Shown here: positions 27,862 through 36,190 of the stretch, piece after piece | Layout of the letters: each line of letters starts with the position of its first letter | Numbering within the stretch: position 1 is the first letter of the stretch | DNA from: Gandjariella thermophila | Lineage (GTDB): Bacteria > Actinomycetota > Actinomycetes > Mycobacteriales > Pseudonocardiaceae | Assembly: GCF_005405885.1 (NCBI RefSeq) | Contig: NZ_BJFL01000003.1 | Span: 326,750 to 390,749, forward strand | Direction: 5' to 3' | Length of the DNA: 64,000 nucleotides | Notes under the pieces: generated by a model | Databases searched by the model: none | The model's input: only the letters and a program-made list of their open reading frames with translations | Told to the model about the DNA's origin: nothing | Position numbers and translations under genes: made by a program

Positions 27862-28737
27862 GTGGTGGTAGCCGTGGGCAGCACGAGTACGGAGCCGGGC
27901 GTGCGTGCGCGCCTGCGCTCCTTCGCGCTGCGGCTGCTCTTCGTCGGCGGCCTCACCGCGATCAGCTGGTTCGCCGGTTCGGCGATCGCCTCGGCCAGCA
28001 CGCTCGGCCCGTCCACCGGCGGGCCACTGCTCGACGTGTCCCCCTCGGGCACGGCGCCGGTGGCCGCCACCGTGTACGCCGTCGACGGCGTCACCGGCTG
28101 GTGCGGCGGCCTCACCGGCGGCCTCACCGGCACGCCCACCGCCGCGCCGCTGCCGAGTCTCGGCGTCGACCTGGCCGGACCGGACCTGTCCGTCTCCGGT
28201 GGACCGGTCGGCGCCTCGATCGGCGTCGGCGCGGCCGCCGCGACGATCGGGGTGGCCGGCTACGACGTGTCGGTCAGCACGCAGCACTCCGGCCCCGTGG
28301 CCACGCCGCGGCCCGGCCACCACGGCGAGCGCACCGGGCAGCCCGGCTCCGTACCCGCCGCCCCGGCACCGGCCGTCGCCCCACCCGCCGCACCGCCCCC
28401 GGTGGCCGACGTCGCCGCACCCGCCGCACCGGCCGACCTGGCGAGGCCACTCCTCCGGCCGACTCCCGCACCGCCCCTGCCGGCGACCGCGCCCCAGCAG
28501 GACGGCCTGGACCCGGCCGCGCCGCTGCCCGGGCCCGCGCCCGCGCCACCCGCCGCACCGGTGGCCCCCTCCGCGTCCATCGGCGGTCACGACCACAGCG
28601 GTGGGCTGCGCGGCTGGCACGCCGTGCTGATCCCGCGGCCGCACGTGGCCGCCACCACCACCGCCCTGCTGATTCGCGCGGGCGACCTCCCGGCCCCCGG
28701 CCACGACGCCGGGCTGCCCAGCAGCTCACCCGACTGA
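27862..28737 (+). CDS. Secreted Ala/Pro-rich protein
   Basis: The frame gives 291 residues from GTG 27862 (GTG 27874 is an alternative). The N-terminus has Arg residues followed by a hydrophobic core (RLLFVGGLTAISWFAGSAIASAS), a convincing signal peptide. The mature part is Gly/Val/Ser-rich to about residue 145 (VGASIGVGAAAATIGVAGYDV), then a long Pro/Ala-rich section (PAAPAPAVAPPAAPPPVADV) and a C-terminal part with IGGHDHSGG. No cysteine pairs or enzymatic motif are seen. It is probably a cell-wall-spanning or surface protein. Confidence 0.65.
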   Translation: MVVAVGSTSTEPGVRARLRSFALRLLFVGGLTAISWFAGSAIASASTLGPSTGGPLLDVSPSGTAPVAATVYAVDGVTGWCGGLTGGLTGTPTAAPLPSLGVDLAGPDLSVSGGPVGASIGVGAAAATIGVAGYDVSVSTQHSGPVATPRPGHHGERTGQPGSVPAAPAPAVAPPAAPPPVADVAAPAAPADLARPLLRPTPAPPLPATAPQQDGLDPAAPLPGPAPAPPAAPVAPSASIGGHDHSGGLRGWHAVLIPRPHVAATTTALLIRAGDLPAPGHDAGLPSSSPD

Positions 28738-29115
28738 CCCGGCCACGCGACCGCCGACGTCGCAAAACGAGCACCGCGGCCTTGCCCGGCCGTGACCGTG
28801 CTGGCGCGCCGCCCCGGCAGGCGCCCCGGTCGCCCCGGCGGGCCGAGCACCGTCCCCCATCGCCCATGGCTCCCCTACCTGGCCACCGCGCCCGGTCAGG
28901 TCGGGGTTCGCCCCGGCGCCGTGTTGCCCCCACGGCGCCGGGGCTCTTCCCCGCTGCACCGACCTTCCGGCCCATCGAGGGGCTGCGCCGGAGCAGTGCG
29001 GCAGCCGCCGGGTGTTGGGCGGCCACCGCGGGTGTCCCAGCCCGCGGGTGGTGCGTCGCCCAACACCCGGCCGGGGATACCCACCCCTCCCTTCCCGCCC
29101 GTACGCTGCGCTGAC
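28738..29115. other. Gene-free stretch with a long hairpin
   Basis: The 378-base gap contains an extended stem-loop at 29008-29070 and otherwise no gene. The hairpin ends 45 bp upstream of the PP2C-like start, so it may lie in a leader or may terminate the preceding transcript. Confidence 0.4.
29008..29070. terminator. Extended two-part stem-loop between secreted protein and PP2C genes
   Basis: Outer arms CCGGGTGTTGGGCG (29008-29021) and CGCCCAACACCCGG (29057-29070) pair perfectly over 14 bp. Inside them CCACCGCGGG (29023-29032) pairs with CCCGCGGGTGG (29041-29051) with one bulged G. It may be a terminator of the upstream gene or a structured leader. Confidence 0.5.
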
Positions 29116-29946
29116 GTGCCCACCGTGACCGTCGCCGAGCAGCCGGGCGTGGATGTCTCCGGCCGGCCCCGGCCCACCGAGGACCGTGTCGTGGTCCTGC
29201 CGCACGCGGTGATCGTGCTGGACGGGGCGACCGCGCTGCGCCCCGAAGCGCGCGGCGGCGGCTGGTATGCCGGCGAGCTGGGCCGGGAGCTGGCCGACCG
29301 GCTGACCGAGCGGCCCGGCGCGGACCTCACCGAGACGCTGGCCGAGGCCATCGCCGCGGTGGCCGGCGCGCACCACCTGGTCCCCGGCGCCGCACCCTCC
29401 AGCACCGTGGCCCTGCTGCGCTGGGACGACGACGTCGTGGACGGGCTGGTGCTCGCGGACAGCCCGGTGGTGGTGCGCACCGCGTCCGGGGTCGACGTGC
29501 TTACCGACGACCGGCTGGCCACGCTGCGCCGACGCGGCGGCGGCTACCGGGGCCGGCTGGCCCGCGGCGGCGGCTTCGGGGCCGACCACGTCGCCGCGTT
29601 GCGCGCCTCGGCGCGCGCGGTCGGCGAGTTGCGCAACACCGACGGCGGCTTCTGGGTGGCCGAGGCCGACCCCGCGGCCGCGCACCGGGGGGTGCGGCGG
29701 AGCTGGCCGAGAGCCGAGGTGCGCGCCGCGCTGGTGGCCAGCGACGGGGTGTCCTGCGGCGTGGACGACTACCAGCTGTTCGGCTGGTCCGAGGTGTTCC
29801 GGCTGGCCGGCGAGCACGGCCCGCGAGCGGTGCTGGACGCGGTGCGCGATGCGGAGCGCGCCGATCCGGACGGCCGGCGCTGGCCGCGGCCGAAGCGGCA
29901 CGACGACCAGGCGCTCGTCCTGGTCGACCTCACCGGTCCCGGGTGA
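29116..29946 (+). CDS. PP2C-like protein phosphatase
   Basis: The 276-residue protein starts at GTG 29116 (VPTVTVAEQPG). It has features of the PP2C fold: an early acidic motif PTEDRVVVLPHAVIVLDGAT with the DGxT element, a middle strand pair SSTVALLRWDDDVVDGLVLADSPVVV, ALVASDGVSCGVDDY with a metal-type Asp, and a final HDDQALVLVDL with the terminal Asp pair. The first motif lacks the usual GxxRxxNED wording, so metal binding may be altered. The ligase gene starts 61 bp downstream in the same direction. Confidence 0.68.
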   Translation: MPTVTVAEQPGVDVSGRPRPTEDRVVVLPHAVIVLDGATALRPEARGGGWYAGELGRELADRLTERPGADLTETLAEAIAAVAGAHHLVPGAAPSSTVALLRWDDDVVDGLVLADSPVVVRTASGVDVLTDDRLATLRRRGGGYRGRLARGGGFGADHVAALRASARAVGELRNTDGGFWVAEADPAAAHRGVRRSWPRAEVRAALVASDGVSCGVDDYQLFGWSEVFRLAGEHGPRAVLDAVRDAERADPDGRRWPRPKRHDDQALVLVDLTGPG

Positions 29947-30007
29947 CGAACCGCGCCCGCTGGTCCAGCATGGGGTGCGGAGGGGGCTCGTCCGGGCGGA
30001 GACACGG

Positions 30008-31384
30008 GTGAGCGCACGACGAGCGCAGGAGCTGGCCACCGCGTGGCCCGCGCTGGTGCGACCGATGCTGGCCATCCCGGGTGAGGTGCCCACCGAGCCC
30101 GGCTGGGGCTACGAGTTCAAGTGGGACGGCGTCCGGGCGATCGCCTACGTCGCGGACGGCGAGTTGCGCCTGATGTCCCGCAACGACCTGGACGTCACCC
30201 GCTGCTACCCCGAGCTCATCGACCTGGCCGAACTGCTGGCCGGGTACCGGGTGGTGCTCGACGGCGAGATCGTCAGCCTGGACCGGGCCGGCCGCCCGGA
30301 CTTCGGCCTGCTGCAGTCCCGCATGCACGTGCAGCGGCCGGGGCCGGCGCTGCTGCACCGGGTGCCGGTCGCGTACTTCGCCTTCGACCTGCTGCACCAC
30401 GACGGCGACTCGCTGCTGGCCGAGCCATACCGGGCGCGGCGGGACCGGCTGGCCGGGCTGCCGCTGGAAGGCCGGTCACGGTCGGTCGCGGTGCCGCGAT
30501 GGTGGCCCGGCTGGCCAGGCGACGGGGAGGCCGTGCTCGCCGCGGCCCGCGAGCACGGCCTGGAGGGCGTGATGGCCAAGCGGCTGGACTCGCGCTACCA
30601 GCCCGGCCGCCGGTCCCGCTCCTGGATCAAGACGGCGCTGACGCACACCATGGACGTGGTGGTCGGCGGGTGGAAGCCCGGCGAGGGTCACCGCAGCGGC
30701 ACCATCGGGTCCCTCCTCGTCGGTGCGTACGGCGGCGAGGGCGAGCTGCGCTACCTCGGCCACGTCGGCACCGGCTTCACCCGCAGGGTGCTGGCCGACC
30801 TCTACACCCGGCTGTCCGGGCTGGAGACCGACGCCGACCCGTTCGCCGGCACGGTGCCCCGGGAGCACGCCAGGGACGTCCGCTGGGTGCGGCCGCTGCT
30901 GGTCGCCGAGATCAGTTACCGAGGCGTCACCCGGGACGGCCGGCTGCGGGCGGCCTCGTGGCGGGGACTGCGCCCGGACAAGGCGCCGGCCGAGGCGCGC
31001 ACCGACTTACCGCCGTGCTCGCCCCGGCCTCGCTCAGCCGGCTGGCTTCTCGGCGCGGAACCGGAACGACCGTCCCGCGGCCTGGTCCACCCGGATACCG
31101 GTGAAGCCGGCGGCGGCCAGCCGATCCGGCAGCGCGGCCGGATCCACCGGCACCATTGTGTCGGCCAGGTGCAGCAGCCGGAACATCGGCGTGGCGATAC
31201 TGTCCGAGCCGGCCAGCACGCCGCCGGGCCGCAGCACCCGGTGCGCCTCGGCGAACAGCCCGTCCTGCCGCGCCGGCGAGGGCATGTGGTGCAGCATGGT
31301 GAAGCACAGCACCGCGGTGAACGTGGCGTCGGGCAGCGGCATGGCGGCGCCGTCGCCCTCGGCCACCCGCACGGTGCCGGGTAG
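30008..31384 (+). CDS. ATP-dependent DNA ligase (LigC/LigD-ligase type) with antisense-overlapping tail
   Basis: The protein starts at GTG 30008 (VSARRAQELATAWPAL). The ligase core covers about residues 20-335. The adenylated lysine lies in YEFKWDGVRAIAY, VVLDGEIVSLD is motif III-like, EGVMAKRLDSRY is motif IV, and SRSWIKTAL is motif V. An OB-fold follows, with GSLLVGAYGG and GLRPDK. Family members stop soon after this point, but here the frame stays open for about 125 more codons and lies antisense over the convergent methyltransferase gene (31034-31609). That tail has no recognisable protein character. A lost stop or frameshift near 31,000 is likely. The enzyme type works in non-homologous end joining or repair; no Ku gene is in the window. 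Confidence 0.8.
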   Translation: MSARRAQELATAWPALVRPMLAIPGEVPTEPGWGYEFKWDGVRAIAYVADGELRLMSRNDLDVTRCYPELIDLAELLAGYRVVLDGEIVSLDRAGRPDFGLLQSRMHVQRPGPALLHRVPVAYFAFDLLHHDGDSLLAEPYRARRDRLAGLPLEGRSRSVAVPRWWPGWPGDGEAVLAAAREHGLEGVMAKRLDSRYQPGRRSRSWIKTALTHTMDVVVGGWKPGEGHRSGTIGSLLVGAYGGEGELRYLGHVGTGFTRRVLADLYTRLSGLETDADPFAGTVPREHARDVRWVRPLLVAEISYRGVTRDGRLRAASWRGLRPDKAPAEARTDLPPCSPRPRSAGWLLGAEPERPSRGLVHPDTGEAGGGQPIRQRGRIHRHHCVGQVQQPEHRRGDTVRAGQHAAGPQHPVRLGEQPVLPRRRGHVVQHGEAQHRGERGVGQRHGGAVALGHPHGAG

Positions 31385-31609
31385 CCGCGCCCGCAGCCGC
31401 GCGGCGAGCGCCTGATCCACCTCCAGCACGGTCAGCTGGTCGACCCGCTCGGCCAGTACCGCCGTGGTGGCCCCGTAGCCCGGCCCGACCTCGAGCACGT
31501 CGTCGCCGAGTTCGACCCCGGCGAGCGCCCACGGCAGCAGTTGCTCCCGTGCCCGGCGCGCCCAGCGGGCCGAACCGCAGATCCAGCGGTGCAACACGTT
31601 CATCCCCAT
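31034..31609 (-). CDS. Class I SAM-dependent methyltransferase
   Basis: The 191-residue protein starts MGMNVLHRWICGSARWA. It contains motif I DDVLEVGPGYGATTAVLAE, the acidic end of strand 2 (LEVDQALAARLRARL), VAEGDGAAMPLPDATFTAVLCF and LRPGGVLAGSDS, the usual order for a UbiE/type-11 methyltransferase. The acceptor is unknown. Its 3' half is overlapped in antisense by the open tail of the DNA ligase frame. Confidence 0.83.
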   Translation of the reverse strand: MGMNVLHRWICGSARWARRAREQLLPWALAGVELGDDVLEVGPGYGATTAVLAERVDQLTVLEVDQALAARLRARLPGTVRVAEGDGAAMPLPDATFTAVLCFTMLHHMPSPARQDGLFAEAHRVLRPGGVLAGSDSIATPMFRLLHLADTMVPVDPAALPDRLAAAGFTGIRVDQAAGRSFRFRAEKPAG

Positions 31610-32004
31610 GCGCCGACGCTACGGCGGGCATGGTGCTTCCGCGACAGGTTTCTCCCCGGTGCAGCGGTAAGGACCGGTTGGACAAGCCATTCCGGCGTTC
31701 CGGCACGGGCATTTCGAGTGGATTCGTGCGGTTGGTGACGAATCCGGGCTGGTGGTGAAAAACGTCACCCGGCGACCTCGCTCCCGGCCACTGTGGACGG
31801 TAAGGGCAGGGCAACACCGTTGCGGGTAGGGGTTCCTGCAGACCTCGGCTGCGGCGCGCGTACCGTGCGGGGCGGGGTTCCACCCGCGTCGCGCGGCACG
31901 GGAAAGGTATTCGGTGGCAGAGCGGATCCGGCCGGACCGCGCGCCGTGAGGGGACGGCCCGGAATGGCCGGACACAACGCGGGAAAACGGAGGGCGCGCG
32001 GGGC
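31610..32004. other. Gene-free divergent promoter region
   Basis: These 395 bases separate the leftward methyltransferase from the rightward penicillin-binding protein. An inverted repeat GGTGACG (31734-31740) / CGTCACC (31763-31769) lies in the middle. No gene is seen. Confidence 0.4.
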
Positions 32005-34323
32005 GTGAGGGTCATCCAGGTGTGGCGGACGGGTGTCCTGACAGGACTGTGCATGCTGGCTGGCGTGCTGCTCGCGGGGCAGGTGCTCCCGTTGGCCGCC
32101 GGGCTGGGGCTGCTGTCCGACCGGATCACCACCTCGGTGAGCGGATTGTCCAGCGAGATGGCCCGCATGCCGCCGCCGCAGGTGACCACGGTGACCGACG
32201 CCACCGGGGCGCCCATCGCCACGCTGTACGACCAGTACCGGGTGCCGGCGTCGTGGCAGCAGATCTCCACTCCGATGAAGGCCGCGATCGTGTCCATTGA
32301 GGACCGCGGCTTCTTCACCGAGCAGGCGCTGGACCCGCGCGGCATCCTGCGCGCCGCGCTGAACAACGCTCGAGGCGGCGCCCGCCAGGGTGGTTCCACG
32401 CTCACCCAGCAGTACGTGAAGAACTACCTGATCAACGTGGTGGACCGGAACGACAAGCTGGGCCAGCAGGAGGACCAGGACCCGTCACTGGTCCGGAAGC
32501 TGCGCGAGGCCAAACTGGCCGCGACGGTCGCCCGGCGGCAGAGCAAGGAGCAGATCCTCACCGGCTACCTGAACGTCGTCTCGTTCGGCAACCAGACCTA
32601 CGGCGTCGGGGCCGGCGCGCGCTACTACTTCGGCCTCACCCCGGACCGGCTGAACGTCGAGCAGGCCGCGCTGCTCGCCGGCATCGTGGACAACCCCAAC
32701 TACTTCAACCCGTACCGCTTCCCGCAGCACGCGCTGCAACGCCGGAACCGGGTGATCGACACCATGGTGGCCACCCGCTCGATCACGCCCGCGCAGGCGG
32801 CACAGGCCAAGGCGCAGCCGCTGGGGGTCCGCCTGCCGCAGCCGAACCGGCCGCCGGACAGTTGCTACGGCGCCGCGCCGGACGCCGGGTTCTTCTGCGA
32901 GTACGCGGTCACCTACCTGGAACGCGCCGGCCTGACCCACGACCAGATCTTTTCCGGCGGGCTGACCATCCGCACCACCATGGACCCGCGGATCAGCCAG
33001 ATCGCCAAGGACACCGCCGACCGGCGGGTACCCACCACCCAGCCCGGGGTGGCCAACCCGTTCGTCATCACCAAGCCCGGACCGGCTGGTCACCAGGTGC
33101 TGGCCATGGTGTCCAACCGCGACTTCGGCACCGACCCGTCCGCCGGGCAGACCAGCTACAACCAGCCGGCCGATGTCAGCGTGCCATTCGGCGCGGGCTC
33201 GGTCTTCAAGATCTTCACCGCGGCCGCGGCGATGGAGCAGGGCAAGGTCGGCCTCGACACGCCGATGCCCAACCCGTACACGCAGTGCTTCATGCCGCCG
33301 AACGGCAACCAGTACACCCACTGCGCGCCGATCCACAACGACTATCCCGGCTACCCGGACCCGATCAGCCTGCGCCAGGCGCTGGCCACCTCTCCGAACG
33401 TAGCCTTCACCAACCTCGAACTGCAGGCCGGCATGCCCGACGTGCTGGCCATGGCCGCCCGGCTCGGCCTGCGCCAGACCATGCAGAACAACATGCACGG
33501 CCAACCCCCCGGCCCGGCACCCCGCGGCGCGGCCAACCCGGCGACCTACACCCAGCCGCAGAGCCTCTACAACCTGAACAACATCGCCTTCACCCTCGGC
33601 TTCGCGCCGTTCAGCCCGCTGGAACTGGCCAACGTCGCCGCTACCCTGGCCGACCACGGCCGGTGGTGCCCGCCCACCCCGATCGCCTCGGTCACCGACC
33701 CGGCCGGCCACCCCGTACCGGTGCCCCAGCCGCCGTGCGAGCAGGTCGTCGCCCCGACCCTGGCCGACTCGCTGGCGCAGGGCCTCGGGGACGACGTGAA
33801 GCAGGGCGGCACGTCGGCGGCCGCCGCCCAGGCCGCCGGCTGGACCCGGCCGACCGCGGCGAAGACCGGCACCACCCAGGACAACGAGTCGGTCGCCTTC
33901 CTCGCCATCACCGATGGCTACGCCGCGGTGTCCACCGTCTACGCCGACGGCGACCACCCGGGGACGATCTGCAACACCAACCCGCCAATGATCAGCAGCG
34001 GCTGTGAGGGCGCGTTCGGCGGCACCATCGCCGCGCCCACCTTCTTCGACGCGTTCAACCAGATCCTCGCCGGCCAACCCGACCAGCCGCTGCCCGCGGC
34101 CGACCCGGCCTACCTGGGCGCGCAGGAGCACGGCCCGATCGTGCCCTCGGTGGTCGGGCGGCCCACCGCGCAGGCACGGCAGGCGCTGGCCCAGGCCGGC
34201 TTCCCCGCCCAACTCCAGACCGTGCCGGCCAACGCGCCGGCGGGCACGGTGATCGGCCAGACCCCGCAGGGCACCGTCGCCCGGGGCCAGCCGATCGTGC
34301 TCTACGTCTCCGCCGACCGCTGA
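32005..34323 (+). CDS. Bifunctional penicillin-binding protein (class A) with PASTA domain
   Basis: The 772-residue protein builds and cross-links peptidoglycan. A single N-terminal membrane segment (about 10-35) is followed by a GT51 glycosyltransferase domain with the catalytic Glu in SIEDRGFF (E99), RQGGSTLTQQYVKN and the ARRQSKEQILTGYLN element. The transpeptidase domain has the SxxK motif GAGSVFKI (S399/K402), SPN at 463-465 and KTGT at 620-623. A single PASTA repeat (VPSVVGRPTAQARQALAQAG) fills the last 60 residues. The GTG at 32005 has AACGGAGGGCG upstream. It resembles PonA2-type enzymes of mycobacteria. It stands alone. Confidence 0.93.
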   Translation: MRVIQVWRTGVLTGLCMLAGVLLAGQVLPLAAGLGLLSDRITTSVSGLSSEMARMPPPQVTTVTDATGAPIATLYDQYRVPASWQQISTPMKAAIVSIEDRGFFTEQALDPRGILRAALNNARGGARQGGSTLTQQYVKNYLINVVDRNDKLGQQEDQDPSLVRKLREAKLAATVARRQSKEQILTGYLNVVSFGNQTYGVGAGARYYFGLTPDRLNVEQAALLAGIVDNPNYFNPYRFPQHALQRRNRVIDTMVATRSITPAQAAQAKAQPLGVRLPQPNRPPDSCYGAAPDAGFFCEYAVTYLERAGLTHDQIFSGGLTIRTTMDPRISQIAKDTADRRVPTTQPGVANPFVITKPGPAGHQVLAMVSNRDFGTDPSAGQTSYNQPADVSVPFGAGSVFKIFTAAAAMEQGKVGLDTPMPNPYTQCFMPPNGNQYTHCAPIHNDYPGYPDPISLRQALATSPNVAFTNLELQAGMPDVLAMAARLGLRQTMQNNMHGQPPGPAPRGAANPATYTQPQSLYNLNNIAFTLGFAPFSPLELANVAATLADHGRWCPPTPIASVTDPAGHPVPVPQPPCEQVVAPTLADSLAQGLGDDVKQGGTSAAAAQAAGWTRPTAAKTGTTQDNESVAFLAITDGYAAVSTVYADGDHPGTICNTNPPMISSGCEGAFGGTIAAPTFFDAFNQILAGQPDQPLPAADPAYLGAQEHGPIVPSVVGRPTAQARQALAQAGFPAQLQTVPANAPAGTVIGQTPQGTVARGQPIVLYVSADR

Positions 34324-34914
34324 TCCGCCGGGCGCACACGTCGCGATTGCGTCGAACAGTGTTCGTTGGGGGCTGTGCTCCGCGATGCCGGTATGGAGGT
34401 GCGCCCTGCCAGACTTCGATCGCCCGGCCTCATGGGCTTACCGCCCTGCCACCACAGCCCGGCATCAGAGGCCCGTTGAGCCAGCACCGCCGCCACGGCA
34501 TTCACAACAAGCAAATGAGCCAGGGACTGGAGCGAACAGGCCAGCAAATGATCGCCGACCCCGTCTGCGCTGCTCTCATGAGGTGTGACCAGGGGCAGCG
34601 TCGAAACGCTGACCGGCACTTTCAGCTCTACGGGCCATTATCGCCTCCGCCCGCACGCATCCGTCCGAATTGATCACGCGACGAATCGATGCCAGGCCGG
34701 GTGCACGCGGACAAGCCCGGACAGACGTAGGGGGTGGCAAGTTAAGATCCAAACCGAGACCCGAAACTGGCACCTGAATGCGGCGGGGGGCTGTAACAGC
34801 CGACGCTCCTATTGGCGCGGCCCCTGTTACAGCCGTCTCGCCCCAATGGGCAGGTCCCACATTGTTGTCTAGGTCCCCGTCCTCGTCACCCAGCCGGATC
34901 GCACGGTTGACCGC
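34324..34914. other. Gene-poor stretch, start of a decayed lower-GC island
   Basis: These 591 bases are lower in GC than the flanks. A leftward frame at 34302-34619 (up to 105 codons, with GDHLLACSLQSLAHLLVVN) looks partly protein-like but I cannot place it. Two tandem copies of a 33-34 bp repeat lie at 34791-34858. The rest shows nothing. Confidence 0.4.
34791..34858. repeat. Two tandem 33-34 bp repeats with CTGTWACAG cores
   Basis: Copy 1 (34791-34823) begins CTGTAACAGCCGACGCTCCT and copy 2 (34824-34858) begins CTGTTACAGCCGTCTCGCCC; both then reach an ATTGG/AATGGG and a GG.CCC end. Because the 9-bp core is palindromic, GGCTGTAACAG and CTGTTACAGCC also form an 11-bp inverted repeat. It could be an operator pair or a transcription end for the leftward gene nearby. 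Confidence 0.5.
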
Positions 34915-35238
34915 TCAGAAATGGAAGTGACAGCCGTGGATGCCGCAGTGGAAGTGATCCTCGTGGTGCGGTAGGGGCACGTAGGGCACATGCGGTGCTG
35001 GTCCCGGCTCGTAGGTTCCGGGCGACGGCTGGTACGTGTCAGTCGGCAGCGGTGCCGGCGTGCTGAACGTCAGCAGCGGTAGCAGCGTGGTGGTCGTGGT
35101 GGTCGGCACGGTGAAGCTGTACGTCGGCAGTGGTGCCGGCGTGTTGTTCGACGTGTCCACGGCGTTACCGCTGTGCGCCAGTCCATAGATCACCAGCGTT
35201 AAGAACAGCACGGCACCGATGATTGCTTTTGCTCGCAT
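34915..35238 (-). CDS. Small secreted protein with His/Cys-rich C-terminus
   Basis: The 107-residue protein starts MRAKAIIGAVLFLTLVIYGLAHSG, a clear signal peptide or membrane anchor. A Thr/Pro-rich linker follows, with a run of seven Thr interrupted by Pro and Val (VPTTTTTTLLPLLTF) and two copies of PAPLPT. The end is HHEDHFHCGIHGCHFHF: seven His, two Cys and three Phe in 17 residues, a likely metal-binding tail. I know no family. It is the last of three leftward membrane or secreted genes in this island, 49 bp after the next one. Base composition is below the chromosomal average. Confidence 0.6.
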   Translation of the reverse strand: MRAKAIIGAVLFLTLVIYGLAHSGNAVDTSNNTPAPLPTYSFTVPTTTTTTLLPLLTFSTPAPLPTDTYQPSPGTYEPGPAPHVPYVPLPHHEDHFHCGIHGCHFHF

Positions 35239-35287
35239 GGTCGACTCTTTTCATTTGTTGTGGTGTGACCTACCGGGCCGCTCGGAC

Positions 35288-35779
35288 TCACCCAGAGCCC
35301 AACGACAGCGACACCTTGCCGGCCTTGGCCTGGTCCGCCGTGACACTGACCTTCCCACGATGCGTGACCTCGACCTGGTAGAACTGCTGGCCATCCGGGA
35401 CGTTGGCGACGTCGATCGGGAACGTGCAAACAAAGCTCGCGTAGATGCCTTTACCCAGGCGGCCGACTGCCGCGACCTTGCCGCTGGCGTCGTACACGGT
35501 GACCGAGGCACCTTCGTTGATGTCGCTGTAGCCGCCGGTGTCCAAACATCCGACACTCGGTGCCCCGACCGCCTTCATAAGCGTCATCGTGCCGTGCAGC
35601 GTGAAGGTCCCCGGCGACGCCGCGGCCGCCGCCGTGATGCTCCAGACAGCACCGACGAGCGCAGCACCCACGGCAGTGCCGCCGAGGAACAACAGCCATC
35701 TGCGAAGTTCCGTCAGTAGCGGTGGGACCCCCACAGGCGGCTCCTGCGATGGCGGCTGTTGGATGCCCTGTTCAGTCAC
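35288..35779 (-). CDS. Membrane-anchored or secreted protein of an actinobacterial/phage-type family
   Basis: The 163-residue protein begins at GTG 35779 (VTEQGIQQPPSQEPP); a longer open frame upstream has no coding character. A hydrophobic segment (WLLFLGGTAVGAALVGAVWSI, about 35-57) leads to an extracytoplasmic beta-rich domain. This has GTMTLMKAVG, CLDTGGYSDINEGASVTVYD, KVAAVGRLGKG, SFVCTFPIDVANVPDG and YQVEVTHRGKVSV. The pair of Cys in GCLD and FVCTF probably forms a disulfide. I recall this domain from many actinomycetes and their mobile elements, without a known function. Confidence 0.68.
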   Translation of the reverse strand: MTEQGIQQPPSQEPPVGVPPLLTELRRWLLFLGGTAVGAALVGAVWSITAAAAASPGTFTLHGTMTLMKAVGAPSVGCLDTGGYSDINEGASVTVYDASGKVAAVGRLGKGIYASFVCTFPIDVANVPDGQQFYQVEVTHRGKVSVTADQAKAGKVSLSLGSG

Positions 35780-36190
35780 GTCGTTGTGCTCCTGTCGGTG
35801 GATTCGGACCAACAACGGATCGCGGACAACCGAGCAGTCGTTACACGGTGCACCCGTCGGCGGGCAGTTCGTTGGACCTCGGCTCCGGCCCCGGTGGGTG
35901 CCAGGCACACCTCGCATGGCATGCCGGCCGGCCCGGGCACACCTCGGCGGGCCGCAGTAGATCACCGCACCGTACGGCCGGCCCAGGCGCACCAGGCGGG
36001 GGCCGTCTGCAGCCAGCACGGCTGCAGGAGGACGGCGGGCCGAATCCGGGGGCCTACTGCGGCAAAAAGATCGACGGGGGTGACAGGACGTGCTTGTACC
36101 ACTCGCAGGGCGCTCCCGCAGCAAAACCTTTGTGCCTCGCAAGGACCCTTGGCTGGCGTCTCCCCTTCCGCCTGCTTGCGACCCTCTTCC
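35780..36190. other. Decayed sequence between island genes
   Basis: No intact gene is visible. On the plus strand around 36050-36120 one frame reads YCGKKIDGGDRTCLYHS, a zinc-knuckle-like word seen in mobile-element proteins. On the minus strand another frame reads EWYKHVLSPPSIFLPQ before a stop. Both are short and conflicting, consistent with degraded DNA. Confidence 0.35.

Noticed and set aside
32485..34212. A 575-codon frame antisense to the penicillin-binding protein
   Set aside because: Shadow frame; the plus strand carries all GT51 and transpeptidase motifs.
34302..34619. Leftward frame considered as a transposase remnant
   Set aside because: It has a partly natural look, but no DDE, HTH or family signature could be recognised and no inverted-repeat ends were found.
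36040..36130. Plus-strand word YCGKKIDGGDRTCLYHS considered as a zinc-knuckle gene
   Set aside because: The frame has no plausible start or continuation, and the opposite strand is equally suggestive; left as degraded DNA.
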